Below are positions 21,548 through 33,391 of a DNA stretch of 64,000 nucleotides, in pieces. A model generated the notes under the pieces. It saw only the letters and a program-made list of their open reading frames with translations. It made no database searches and was not told the origin of the DNA. This DNA comes from Paraspadella gotoi. Its lineage: Eukaryota; Chaetognatha. The stretch lies in the NCBI GenBank assembly GCA_051294375.1, contig CM119270.1, positions 7,280,564 through 7,344,563 on the forward strand, in the 5' to 3' direction. How positions within the stretch are numbered: position 1 is the stretch's first letter; each line of letters starts with the position of its first letter. Both the position numbers and the translations under genes were made by a program.

Positions 21548-24500
21548 ACCGCCGCGCCCTCCGGGTCGCCCATCCTCAGCGCCTCCGGCTCGGCCACCGG
21601 CTGGCCACACGTCCCCGGCTAGGCCCTCCTCGGCCCGGCAGTCCATCTTCTACGAAGACGACGGCGCGGAGGCTCAGACCACCTTGGCCGGGCTGGGTCA
21701 GATGGCGCTGTTGGCCGGCGGGCTCGAGGAAAGACTCAACGTCCACGATGCTCAGATCAAAATCCTCGTCAAGTTCCGCAACGCGATGGTGCAAGGAGAC
21801 CTTGTGGGGAAGATGATGAAGATGTTGGCGAGCGGAGGGTTGGACGTCGTGGGGGAGATGGCCGCGATGTTGAAGGGAAGAGGTCTGGAGGCGCTCAGGC
21901 GAGAAAGGGGGGGGGAGAGATTATAATGCGAGTGAAACTCGGAGTGCTGTGAACGAACTGAGAGTTGTAACGATAATGACGAAGTACTCATTTGATTGAT
22001 TAATTGTGTTTTGAATCAATATTACTTAATAATTTTGAGAGTCTAACATTGCTGAATGCATTCAGTTGAATCAAGCATTCAGCATTCAACTNNNNNNNNN
22101 NNNNNNNNNNNNNNNNNNNNNNNNNNNNNNNNNNNNNNNNNNNNNNNNNNNNNNNNNNNNNNNNNNNNNNNNNNNNNNNNNNNNNNNNNNNNNNNNNNNN
22201 NNNNNNNNNNNNNNNNNNNNNNNNNNNNNNNNNNNNNNNNNNNNNNNNNNNNNNNNNNNNNNNNNNNNNNNNNNNNNNNNNNNNNNNNNNNNNNNNNNNN
22301 NNNNNNNNNNNNNNNNNNNNNNNNNAGCAAGACTTAAAGCTGCCTCACTGCTGTCCGTCCTCAACTTCGTCTAAATGGCTGAGCAGGCAAAATTATCTCG
22401 TTTCAACCGGGTTCAATCCCTGGGTATCCCGGTTATGGCTTAAATATGACCGAGCCGGTCTAAACATGCCCGCTCGCTCTCACTATGGCAATGAGATCAA
22501 CACCTTTTCTCAGACATCTCCTCAGGATTGATTCCCCTGGGGAGAAGTCTGGTGANNNNNNNNNNTGAGATTCTGTGGCAGTAAGACTTAAAGCTGTCTC
22601 ACTGCTGTCCGTCCTCAACTTCGTCTAAATGGCTGTGCAGGCAAAATTATCTCGTTTCAACCGTGCGTCCCGGGTTCAATCCCTGGGTATCCCGGTTATG
22701 GCTTAAATATGACCATTGACCAAGCCGGTCTAAACATGCCAGTGACAGGAGGCTGTCACTGAGGGTCCACAGCCCCTACGCCAGTTGATGAGATAACCCA
22801 CGCCCTCGGTGTCACAGGCAATCCTTCCGAACACGCAACCACGGCGCACCGTGCGCCCACGCTTACCTTGCTTAGGGTGTGCATATCATGCCTATGCCCT
22901 ACTAATCTGGTAATGCTCCAGATTCGCTCGCTTGACCGCTCGCTCTCACTATGGCAATGAGATCAACACCTTCTCTCAGACATCTTCTCAGGATCGATTC
23001 CCCTCGGGAGAAGTCTGGTGAGGGGATCCTGTGGCAGAACGACTTAAATCTTGCCTCAATGCTGGTCGCGTTTCATGAACATCGTAACGCAAGAGCCTCA
23101 AGCTCATGAGCATGTCATTGCCTAAAATAATCCCATATCAGCCGTGCGTCCCAGATTCAATCCCTGGGTATCCCGGTTCTGGCTTAAATGTGACGGAGCT
23201 GGTCTAAACAATGTAGACATGTAAACATGTCAGTGACAGGAGGCGGTCACTGAGGGTCCGCAGCCCCTACGCCAGTTGGTGAGATACCCGTATCACAGGC
23301 AATCCTCCCATTGCCATAATTCTATGATTGGGAAAATTTATCATCTGAAATGATGTCTGTCAAATGGTTGTTTTCCAGACATATCGTGCAAGCGGAGCAA
23401 GAGGAAGGCGGCGGCGTTGACGCCGTCAAACACGAGATCGAAGATTTGACGGACCACTTGGCGGCGAATCAGGAGGAGACGCGTCGAGAGGTCGAGGACG
23501 TCAGGCGGGAAATGGACGAGATCATCGAGACGTCGACCGCGATCAAGACGGAGATTCTGCGCCAGCAGACGCTCATCAAGGAGTTGACCGCCAAAGTCAG
23601 CGACCTCAGCCACGAGATCCGAATCTTGAAGGAGCAGGTGGTCCACTTGGAGCAGGTCAAGGCCGACAGGCTCTGGGCCATCATGGAGCTGAACAATAAG
23701 ATGAATATGGCGCTGCTACCGACGCTGGTTCGGCAGGAGCAATTTCAGGTTGAGAGGGAGATGGGTGGAAGATGCTGGGGGGAAGGGTGTTGAACTAGAG
23801 AAGCTTATGGATGAGTTGGTGAGGATGAAGATTGAAGAGTGGTTTTTTTAAAAGGGAACCAGCTATTGAATGTGAAAAGAGAAAAGAAGAGATGAAGGAA
23901 ATTTGAAAAAAAATATTAAATTGTGGCAACACGCAGCAACACGCGACCTCATCCGATTATCTCTCTCTCCCAATCACTGGCCGATCACCGGTCACCACCA
24001 CTCTCTACCGGCTGTCCTCAGCCGGTCTCTCTGTAAAGTTTATTGTTATGGTTTTAGACTTTGCATTATTTGGAATTGATGTCTGTATTATTCGTTGGTG
24101 AATAAATTATTCTCGATCTGAACTTCGTCTCTTTAATACCGCCACAAAATTGTATTTAAAGTAATAATCCAACGACCAATAAATTTATTATTAGTTTTGT
24201 CCTCTACTTATAAAAATATAGTAATGGGTATAATATGAAAAATATATTTAATATACATGTGGATAAGGCGCTAAGTGGTTTTTCCATCAAAACTTAATGA
24301 TTTTATGTTGAGGGCTTTTTTGTTTATTAACATTTTTCATTAACGTCGAACACACTTCCTCCCCACCTCAAATGTCCTCGCGCGCCCTCTGCCCTCATTT
24401 CCCCAGGAGAACCTCCGCGAGGTTGGAGCGAGTTTGGCCGACTTGGCCGACAAACAGACCGCGACGGAGACTCTCCTCGAACAGCACGTGACGGAGACCT

Positions 24501-24733
24501 TCAACGCTTTGAACCTTCGCCTCCCGATTCGCGTCTTCGAAGAATTCAGGGACGCGTGGACGAGCCGCTTGGAGAAACTGCAGAGGATGCTGTACGAGAT
24601 CCTCGGCATCACCAACGGAGAAGAGGACGGAGCGTTTTTAAAGTTGTTCAGGTGATTGCTATTGGATTATGTATTTTGTGTTTGAAGGTCGTTCCTAAAC
24701 CATTTAGTTATTCAATTATTATTATTATTATTA

Positions 24734-24822
<89 letters not shown>

Positions 24823-25190
24823 ATATTGTTCGTTTCGAGGAACTTATTTAGTTTCAATACTTTATTTCTTTTAAATCCACTTTAAATTTTCCTTCAACAT
24901 CCTTTCTTTTTCTTTCTTGCTTCTATCTTTAATTCCTTTCTCTCGTGGTCTTTTTCACTTACCCTTCCTTTAACCTACCTTTCCTCTCCTCTGTTTATTT
25001 CTAATTTCCCTAAGGACCCTAACACTTCCCTCCTTCCTTCCAGATATCACTGCGGATCGTGCGACCGTCCCGTCCGCATGGTGAAACAAGCCAAATGTCC
25101 CACGCTTCCTGCGATGGCCGGACTCAACTCCTCCAAGTCTGCTCGTCCGTACGCGGTGTTCGGACAGTCTCAAATTCGCCGGAATATCAG
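21548..25190 (+). CDS. QRICH2: QRICH2-like protein (DUF4795), assembly copy 2, 3' exons only
   Basis: Exons 21548-21898 (5' truncated at the joint), 23379-23748, 24407-24651 and 25044-25190 form one uninterrupted frame across all junctions. The exon 5 equivalent encodes ARQSIFYEDDGAEAQTTLAG and leaves by a GC donor (CTCAG|GCGAGA). Exon 6 is the coiled coil, exon 7 contains EEFRDAWTSRLEKLQRML, and exon 8 holds the Cys pair YHCGSCDRP. At every place where copy 1 is frameshifted this copy is intact, so it is the better reference for the protein. Exons 1-4 are not repeated here, so it is not an independent gene as assembled. No final exon or stop codon was found downstream. Confidence 0.6.
22092..22325. 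other. Assembly gap (N run)
   Basis: 234 N. A second run of 10 N is at 22556-22565. Both fall inside the tandem SINE array of copy 2, so the number of SINE units here is unreliable. Confidence 0.99.
22326..23318 (+). mobile_element. tRNA-derived SINE (first family), three or more units
   Basis: Units begin near 22326 (5' cut by N), 22566 (TGAGATTCTGTGGCAG) and 23030 (GATCCTGTGGCAGAACG). Each has the TGGCTG(A/T)GCAGG and GGTTCAATCCC boxes or a close variant. The unit from 22566 has the fuller CAACCGTGCGTCCCGGG stretch. The array is longer than the corresponding one in copy 1 (11843-12348). Confidence 0.6.
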
Positions 25191-25739
25191 GTTTTTGACG
25201 GTTGATTTTGTGTGTGTGTGTGTGTGTGTAATTTAAGTAAACTCGCTAAAGGAGGGCTGGAAGACTAAGCTAATGATAATTTTTTTTAAATGAGCAATAA
25301 TTCACCGACTTGTAATTTAAAAAAAAACGCTCAAAAGAGTACATTTTCTGTTTAAAAAAAATATATAAATCAACTTTTTATACAATATTTTATGCAAAAA
25401 CATAATCAGAGCATAAAATGAATTATCAAAAAATAATAAGAGATCGAAACGACGAAATTAATGGAATTTTCTGAAATTTGATATAACTTAGTAAATTTAT
25501 CAATTTAATGATTCAAAACTCAAAGTTCTTTATTTCGTCTCCTAATTCTATTCGTCATCATTATTTCAATAATTGGTCAATTCTTTCCTCTTAATTCTTG
25601 GCGTGATGCGAGAAACTTCAAGAAAAAATTTTAAGTTATTATACAAAAATATAACTTATAAAATGTTGTAAGCAGTAAGCTTCCTAAAACATTTTTATAG
25701 GTCCTTATTTTCATATTTTAAGAGTTAAATTTTAAATAA

Positions 25740-26510
25740 TTTAAATATATTTTGCCATACTTCCGACAACAAAATAAAATCGTCATCACCAGATTTTTCA
25801 TAGTTTTTTACACTAAAAGACAGTTGCTTAAAAGTCATTTTTAGGATCTTGACACCACTTCTCTTATATAAGTGAAACATATAGGAAAATGAAGTATAAG
25901 AGTGAGAGAGAGAGAGAGAGGGAGAGAGAGAGAAACGAAGATTAGAAATGCGATGATTAATTAATCTCTCAGCGACCTTTTGCGTCCGAACAACCGCGGG
26001 TTTTTGGGGCAGAATGAAGGATCGAATTATTTCTTGTATTTCAAAAGAAGTTTCCTATTTAACCTCTGGTCATGCGTCAATTATTAATTGGTGATACTTT
26101 TTTCGTCATAGTGCTTGTTGTTTTTGGCATTTACTTATGTAGTCGGCCGTTGCCAAGGTTCACCCCGCATATAAGCATGACACTTTTAGTTGTGACCCGG
26201 TGGCTCATTGAGTAAAGCCATCAGCTCATGACCTCTAGGTTCTGGGTTCAATCCCAACCCGGTACCAACCCTGCGGGAAGCGTGAGGATGGCCGTAAACC
26301 GCCTTGGGTGCGTGGCAAACCCTCAACCCTGGTTCCCAGCCCAGGACCCGTTCCATGACTGCCTACTTAGCGCCTAATCCACGCTTATAAATATGGAATA
26401 ATCTCTCATCGACTTGCGTGTTTTATAGAGTGATAGATAGATTTCTTCCAAAGTTCTTTGCTTAGTGAAAAAATACACCAACTTTCCAGATTTTATTGGT
26501 TAATTAATAG
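25740..26510. repeat. Flank of the duplicated block, copy 2
   Basis: Collinear with 20285-21085, including the (GA)n tract (25901-25933) and the second-family SINE (26190-26385). Many deletions relative to copy 1 suggest low consensus quality. From 26510 the sequence is single-copy. Confidence 0.75.
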
Positions 26511-26916
26511 TCGTGTTAAGATTGATTTTTTTTTTACCAAATGAGAAATAGGTTCAGAAGAATGACGCATAGTTATGGCAACAATGATAGAACTCCAGAA
26601 ATATAAGGCATTGTCGCAGAGGTGGCGCTTTATTAATATAATTACACGAATTCAGTTGGCTTACTTATTTTGGATTGCATGATTATTGGATATTGCTTAA
26701 CCTCGTGTCCTTTAGATGTAAGGTAATACATTCGAACCAAAAGTCGTTTTCAAAAAGAGATCAACAAAGCAATTTAACACGAACTGCTACATTTCAAAAA
26801 AAAAAAAATATTCATCGTCAAATTTTTAGTTTATGAGTAAATATTGTGAATTGAAGATTTAAAGCTGCCTCACGTTGAGTTGGGATTATTTTAATTTTTC
26901 TTTTCTTTTCTGGATT

Positions 26917-27849
26917 ATGATGTACGTTGAGCATCTTCAGCTCTTGGCTACCAACACCCTGTCAGTTGCCGATGTTGTTACTGACATAAAGTCAATGCAT
27001 TATCATATTTTTTCGAAGAATCTCATACTCCAATATTTGGGTTTCGCCTTTTTAGCTGTGTTTTTGCTTCATGTAATGATATCAATGGTCTATAGTGTGG
27101 GAATTATTTCAAAGAATTCCAATCATTACAGCAAAATATGGATAAAACCTTGGAAAAAATTACTGACAATTATTTTTCACTTGGTTGGGCTGGCCTCTAT
27201 TCCTATCTCTCTAGATTTGTTCTTATCTAAAAATTTCGAGCTACAAAGTACGTTAAGATCTAAAGAAAATCATATGTTTAATCTGAATATTCTGCATTGC
27301 TTTCTGGAATCATTCTTACAGCTGCTACTCCAATCAGCGTCAACGTTTTTAATGATGCATAATTCTGACAATGAGCAATGTTTACCCAGTCTAGAAGCAA
27401 TTGAACGACGCCGAGACAGGATGAGAATGCATGGATCAGTGTATGAGTACAAAAATAACACTCTCATCAAAACTGAAGTTAATTGCTCCTGCGATCTTAA
27501 CGACATTTCGACTTCTGAATCTCCTTACTACAGTTGTAGTTGGAAAATTCATGAATACATCACGTTGATCTCCATGGCTATTTCCTCTACATCTTTGGTT
27601 AGTACCGTTTTTGTGGCTCGAAGTTCAAAAATGCTCATTTTGAAAGAAGCTGGTCACTTCAGAAAATTGACAAGCGTTTTTGGAGCTATTCAAAGCAGTG
27701 TGGGATTAGGATTGGGCCTATATCTGACCTATTCTTATAGTATAAATTACTCATTATGTTTCCTTTTTTTTGCGCCTCTTTCTGTTATGCTGCGAGTTTT
27801 TACTTTGAGGAGACTCTCTTACTTTTATAAAAAACGTCACGCGAAATAG
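26917..27849 (+). CDS. XK-related-like multipass membrane protein, intronless
   Basis: One uninterrupted frame; the first ATG is at 26917, though the frame is open from 26875. About 310 aa with several hydrophobic segments: LQYLGFAFLAVFLLHVMISM, LTIIFHLVGLASIPISLDLF, YITLISMAISSTSLVSTVFV and LCFLFFAPLSVMLRVF. Two features fit the XK/XKR family: SVADVVTDIK near the N-terminus and HCFLESFLQLLLQSAST in the middle (family pattern: LESAPQL.LQ). XKR proteins move phospholipids or amino acids across membranes; activity here is unknown. It is unusual in being intronless and AT-rich in codon use next to GC-rich, many-exon genes. A retrocopy or a fast-evolving family member are both possible. A 5' exon could be missing. 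Confidence 0.6.
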   Translation: MMYVEHLQLLATNTLSVADVVTDIKSMHYHIFSKNLILQYLGFAFLAVFLLHVMISMVYSVGIISKNSNHYSKIWIKPWKKLLTIIFHLVGLASIPISLDLFLSKNFELQSTLRSKENHMFNLNILHCFLESFLQLLLQSASTFLMMHNSDNEQCLPSLEAIERRRDRMRMHGSVYEYKNNTLIKTEVNCSCDLNDISTSESPYYSCSWKIHEYITLISMAISSTSLVSTVFVARSSKMLILKEAGHFRKLTSVFGAIQSSVGLGLGLYLTYSYSINYSLCFLFFAPLSVMLRVFTLRRLSYFYKKRHAK

Positions 27850-28859
27850 GTCTTTTTTTTAAAAATAGAGGAGGTAATTAAAGTAAGTGATGACTCTAAC
27901 TCAGAAACTGATAATGATCTTCTCTCAATTTGTCTCTCGTTTCCCTTGATTGTATTTTAAAGTTCATAAGAAATTTTGATCATTTTAGCTTTTTATTATT
28001 ATTATGGTTCAAATTATTTGATAACTGAAATGCAATAATTTGTGGCGCCTCGGGTAATTTTAAATTTTTGGCGAGATGCGATGGAAAATGGAACTGAAGT
28101 TTTAGGTAACTCGGTCACAAGAAAAGGACAAAAATGGGAACCAATGCTGGACAAATTTATAAATCTGTTCTCTCTCAACCTTTTTACTTGTATTTGGGAA
28201 ATGATAAATTATATTTTTACATGATCAATTCATTTTTTCCCCATTTTTGTTGAAACGATAGTTTATCTATTAGATTTACTCATACTGTTTATGCTAAAAT
28301 TTAAAACAAGTTTTTTTAGATTTATTTACCTTGAATCTATTTTGTTTTTTTGGCGTTTTGATGGGATTATATTCGTTTGACAAAAGCATCCTGACAATAT
28401 TGCAAGAAAAAGAAAAAAACCGACAATTGGATATATTGATCTCAAATTTTTTTATTTTGTCAGTAGTACTTTTTATCCTATTTGCACACCAAAAAAAGCT
28501 CTAAACTGCGTACGAAGCCAATTTAAACAGTAGCCTGGAGCGATGGAGCAGTTCTATGATCTTCATCAAAAAATAAGTTGCGAAAACTGTCTTATGAAAA
28601 GGTTTGTCAAATAAAATTTATAAAAATTTTGTTGGAAACACAATACACAAAACCGATTTTATGCAATATATGTATACAATTATTGATCTTAACTGTCATT
28701 GGCTCTTTCAGGTCACGTGACCTCCAAACACCAATAAGAGCTCTTAAATAACAAAAGAGATTAAAACAAGGAATAAAGATGAACAAATATTATTTTATAT
28801 TTTCCAAGTAAGTAAAATTGCAAGAATAAAACATGTTCTAGGCAGAAAACAATGAATTA
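27850..28859. other. AT-rich spacer
   Basis: Only short frames (such as 28042-28224) with no recognisable content. No strong promoter motif. Probably the 3' flank of the XK-like gene. Confidence 0.5.
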
Positions 28860-31260
28860 AAGTCTTTTTAGTTTCTAAGCGAGAGTAAGAGGGCTCGAGC
28901 TTTGATTCGAGCTTTTAAAAATCCATCGCGTCGATCAAACCCACATACTGATTGACATGCCGCTGTCATCTCCTTAATAATTCTTTCTACAGGCTGCGTA
29001 TGACAATTAAATTTTGTAACAGCTAATGGAACATCTACTAGTTTCTTAATATCTTCATGTTAAGATCGACAGTAAAAAATAGGCTCAGAAACAGTAATGT
29101 CATCCCAGTTGATCATATCATAAATAGAATCGCAATTAAAGTTGAGAGGATAAGGTTCAAATTTCGTGGAGAACTGTCACCTTTGGTGCTGCCATTACGA
29201 ATATGAAGTAACTTTTTGACAGCAAACTCACGGTGCCTCTTTATCGTCAAGGCAGCTCAAAGCAACTAAAATATTCTCTGGATGAGCAAAATAGGACTTA
29301 ACATAGGGAGAAACTATTTGCTAAAGCCTTAGGCAGGGAACGTAGAAAGCGTTAATCTGAGCCAAAACTGTGAAAAAGGAGCAGAAGTATTGATGGCTCT
29401 TGCTTTTATAAGAAACCATAAAAGGGACAATAATTTGAAATAATAAAGTGTACAATCTTATTAACCGAATTTTTAGCATTAAACTTAAATCTTCTTTTTC
29501 ATGTAAAGGAATAAAAATCGCACAAGCAGTTGTAAGCCAACGGCATGGAAAAATAGGACCAGGGTCAAGCTTTTTAATTCTAACAAAGGTTTCCCATTAC
29601 GAACCGACTTGAAGGCAAGAAATAAAATTTTTTGGTCGCGGGAGAGATCATGAAACTATCCTCTTCAGAATATCAATATCTTCAGCAGAGATTGGAGTGA
29701 AGCTTTCCTTCCATTGTAATTTTTTCTACTTTGGAAAGAACATGGTCCTATTTCTCCCTTAAAAGTTGATTTTCCCGAAGTTTCCGCACTTAGTTTCGCG
29801 ATAAGATGACGTAGAGGCAACTCGTTAGTGTGGAGCATATCACCACTGACCGAGAGCATCGTCGTCCAAGCAGCCTTTCCAGACTACACAAGAACTCCGC
29901 CTCGATGGCCAGTGTTTACCGCCGTTGATCCCTCCAATAACTCTTGAAAATGAGACCAATTTTTACGTTCATTTATTGGTTAATTGATTCTTATAATATA
30001 AGAATATTTAAGATTCTTTACTTGATGTTCTTCGTCCAATTCATTTTGTTTAAGGCAAGTTGTGAAGAGCCGTTCGTCAATTGTTTCTGCTTTTTTCCCC
30101 GGGAGTGAGATGAGTGAGATATTCTCCCTCAGGATCACTGACGACGACGACGTGCTCTTCTTTCTTTTTAATCCGTTTCAATTTTCCTTTGCTATCTTCT
30201 ACCCATCTTCAAGTTTCCACTTTCCTTGCCGTCGAAAAATAGTTCCTTCAACGGCACTATGGAGACCTTCATTTTGGAGTTGTTTTGTCTATCCGATCTC
30301 GTGCACGTCAAACTTTGTGACGGTCGATGATCTGCGACTGATCTTCGCCGGTGACGACGCCGTAGTCAATTAGGAACCGCAGTCGCGATTGAAGCGATCA
30401 TCGATCGACGCGGACGGCCACCGATCTGCCTCACGCGCCAGATTGTCAAGTGCGTTTGAGAGATTTTCTCCTAAAAATTAAAGCATGTTATAACTTAATA
30501 TATACACTTATGGAAGTAAAAAGAAAAATAGATTATTTTAAAAGATATATTTAATTAAGATAGAGATAAAAATTTTGAAAGTATCATTAAGTTTTAATCT
30601 AAGTCTCACCACTGAAATGTAATTTTCTCTCCTTCTAAAACGTATATTATCTCCTCCAAGAATCTGGTTTGATCTTCAGCGTTATAAGTAGACGAGGAGA
30701 GGGGGCGCATGGAGGTTCTACTCAATGAGGTCCACCGAGACATTCGGCGTTTAAACGGAAGAAGCCGTTTATATAATTCAAAATTAAATTACAGCCTCAT
30801 TAATTACAAATTAATCCAAATAATAATTTAAAATTACTCTCAACTGCCGATCGATTTTTTTCTGAAGAATTTTTGTGTAGGTTTGTCGATCTATAGCGCC
30901 ATATGCCATTTTCCCCCGTCGCTACTCCCTTGTTCGCTGATCGTAAATGAAGCGTAGTTCAAGGAGTGGAATCTTTTCGCTTTGGGGCAAGTGCATTAGA
31001 ATGTGGACCTTGCCACTGACACTCTCTGTCGCAAAAAAAATCCACACACGCTCTGTGTCGCATTTGCAGCTTACAATATCAAACAGGCGGTCCAGACGAG
31101 AAACAAAGTTTTGGAGTCGTTGGCCGGTCCCAGCTGATTGATGCCGCTTTGTCAACTCCTCCATGAACGCTTTATTCGATTCGCAGTCAAATCCACCGAT
31201 AAAATTGGCCGAAGAGGTTGTTCTCGGCGGAAAAACGTCACAGACAGTTTTCGGCTTACG
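28860..31260 (-). pseudogene. Decayed transposon-associated ORF, minus strand
   Basis: Fragments read right to left. At 31260-30920: FMEELTKRHQSAGTGQRLQ, then FVSRLDRLFDIVSCKC and PQSEKIPLLELRFIYDQR. At 29890-29660: a piece with NELPLRHLIAKL and GEIGPCSF. At about 29290-29240: ENILVALSCLDDKE. This order (KLFDI.C.C ... LPLRHL ... HPEN.L) matches an uncharacterised protein type I recall as abundant and repeat-like in invertebrate genomes. Stops and frameshifts separate the pieces, and the stretch between 29900 and 30900 is not readable. It is not functional as written. Identification rests on motif memory, without a search. Confidence 0.4.
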
Positions 31261-31269
31261 ACTTGAAAA

Positions 31270-33270
31270 ACGCGTAGTTTGTAGTCGCTCCTTCAGCTAA
31301 AAAAAGGTTGTTTTTTTTCTAGCGGGTACATAGTGTATGTAAGTAAAATATCTTCTGAGATAAAAAAGTTACTTATTTAACTTAATTTGACTAAATTAGT
31401 ATTATTGTATTAAATTAGCTCAGCTTTATTTCAGATCATGTTATAAAGTGGGCTTTTACTTTCTTGATTTAGATTGACGAAGAATCACGTAAAGTTTCAG
31501 CTGAGATGAGAAGGAGTTTTCGAATTTCCCTAAATTTCGCGTCCCTCTGACGCATGCGTTTGTTATTTTTTTTTAAATTCTGGCATCGTTAAAACGTCTG
31601 TTTTATCGAGACTATCTTAATTAAAATAAATCACTTTTTATTTCAACTTATTTGAGGAAGAGGTCGAGTTCATAAAATTTCAGCACGATAGTTTGACCAT
31701 TAAGTGGCAGGCCTTTTACTCATAAAAATCCTGACCTGTCATTGGTTCAGATTATTTTCTTTCCATTATTTATTGGTAAATTATTTTTGTCTCAGAACAC
31801 AGTATCCATCCGCGAAAAAAAAAATCTTAAGAACCGGAAGTTTGTTATTGTGAGATAAAAATAAATTTAGTTAAAAAAGTTATACGAATTAAAAATTCGA
31901 TTGAATTCACAAATTTTTTTTATGGGGTATGCTTGCTATTAAAAGGTATCAATCGCTCCATGGCTAATTAAACAGTTCACATTTATCATTTTATCAGCAG
32001 TTTTTTCTGCTTTTATTCCTTTATTTTACATTTTCTCGCATTCGAGGAAATTATGTCCAAAAAAAACTATCACTCCGAACAATATTTGCATTAAAAAAGA
32101 TATTTACAAAGTTCCGATTCCGTTGTTTTCTGATGTAGATTTTATAATAAGTTATATATTTATATTATGCGCTAAACGAAAATTTTTTTTTTGTTTTTTG
32201 TCTTTCGTTTTTTCCTTTTTTCAATTCACTTCTTGCAATAAAAAGCAAAATTGTAAAAATATGAAATTTTCAAAATTCGGCATATTGTTTATGTTTTTTC
32301 TTTATTTTTTTCAATTCTTACGTTTTTTCAAGTATCATACAAAGCAAAATCAAAAACTATCACCACATGTGGAGCTGGTTGACTACGCAGAGAATACAAA
32401 TGATGAATTTTACATGTTGGCCTCGCTCCTGTTTTAATCCCCTGTTCTGCTGCACAAAAGCTGCCTATTCTTCAGGATGTTTTTAAAGTATGTTCAGAAG
32501 ATCAATGGTATTTTAAAAATTCGGGTTTTTATGTTTGAGCGACAATTTTCAAAATGGATTGAACGCGCGAGGTCACTGATTTTTGCTAACTATATTAGCA
32601 TGATATTCCTCATTTTTCCTGGCTTTGTTTTACTTGTTACACGTTTAATGTTTGTTCAATATTATGGAAAATAATGAATATATAACAGGTGGTGGAGAGA
32701 GACGAAGTAATCGTAATAATAAAGGAGTGAGACGAGGAAGGTGAAGAATTGGTGACGATGTAAGAGAAGTTAGAAAATTGGTTGAGACGAGCTCTCTCCT
32801 GATCCACTTTTATCATCGCCCGGACCGACTTGACCTTACGGTCTCCTCGGCCCTATTGATGTGTCCGGTCAATCTAAGGTCTTTGCCAAAGCTAGGGCAA
32901 AGTGACCGTGTGGATTGACCGGCACGAAGAAAGAGGAAAGAGGAAGGGTTTAGAGAGAGTGACCGGTGGTAAGTCGCCTCAGTGGATAATAAATGTTAAT
33001 TAAGGTTTAAAAGGAAACCAAGTAAAATTAAGCAGCAAAGGCAATATATTTTATTTATCTTTGTCAATTGGTTTTTTAAAATATTTTTTTATTGAAGATC
33101 CAATCTTTCGTAGTTTTTAGCTTTAAATTGTCTAATTATTATCCAATATCTTTTTTTACTATTTGTACCAATCTCAATTTGAATAACTTAATAAACACTT
33201 GATTAATTGTTGTTTAATTGCAATATAGCTCTCTCTTTCTCTCTCTCCATCCAACACTCTTTTACTTTCA
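31270..33270. other. AT-rich intergenic region
   Basis: Short hydrophobic AT-driven frames (32123-32437, 32477-32674) with no support. A purine-rich tract starts at 32690. No gene recognised. Confidence 0.5.
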
Positions 33271-33391
33271 TCGCCGTGCATATGTAAACATCTCTTGATT
33301 CTCCATATCTGTTATCTGTGTCCCAGTATTTGGCCATTGACGCTGTGGTCGTATCCAGCCCGCATTCGTTGTGGTTTTTGTTGCACTAGTC
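33271..33391 (-). pseudogene. Relic of ACADL exon 8
   Basis: Read on the minus strand, this aligns with the true ACADL exon 8 (35426-35273). Both share the run encoding [13 protein letters not shown] and then MENQ. The relic has an insertion of a few bases, several substitutions and a broken frame. It lies 1.5 kb downstream of the ACADL stop. Neighbouring exons are not evident, so an exon-sized duplication or the last trace of a tandem gene copy are both possible. Confidence 0.6.

Larger units (their letters stand above)
21548..25739 (+). repeat. Large near-identical duplication, copy 2
   Basis: Counterpart of 11120-14760. Intron 5 here has extra SINE units and two N runs. It ends at 25739, where the sequence runs directly into the flank that in copy 1 lies beyond the LTR element. 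Confidence 0.85.

Noticed and set aside
32123-32437. Hydrophobic 104-aa frame
   Set aside because: AT-driven Phe/Leu composition, no splice partners and no recognisable motif.
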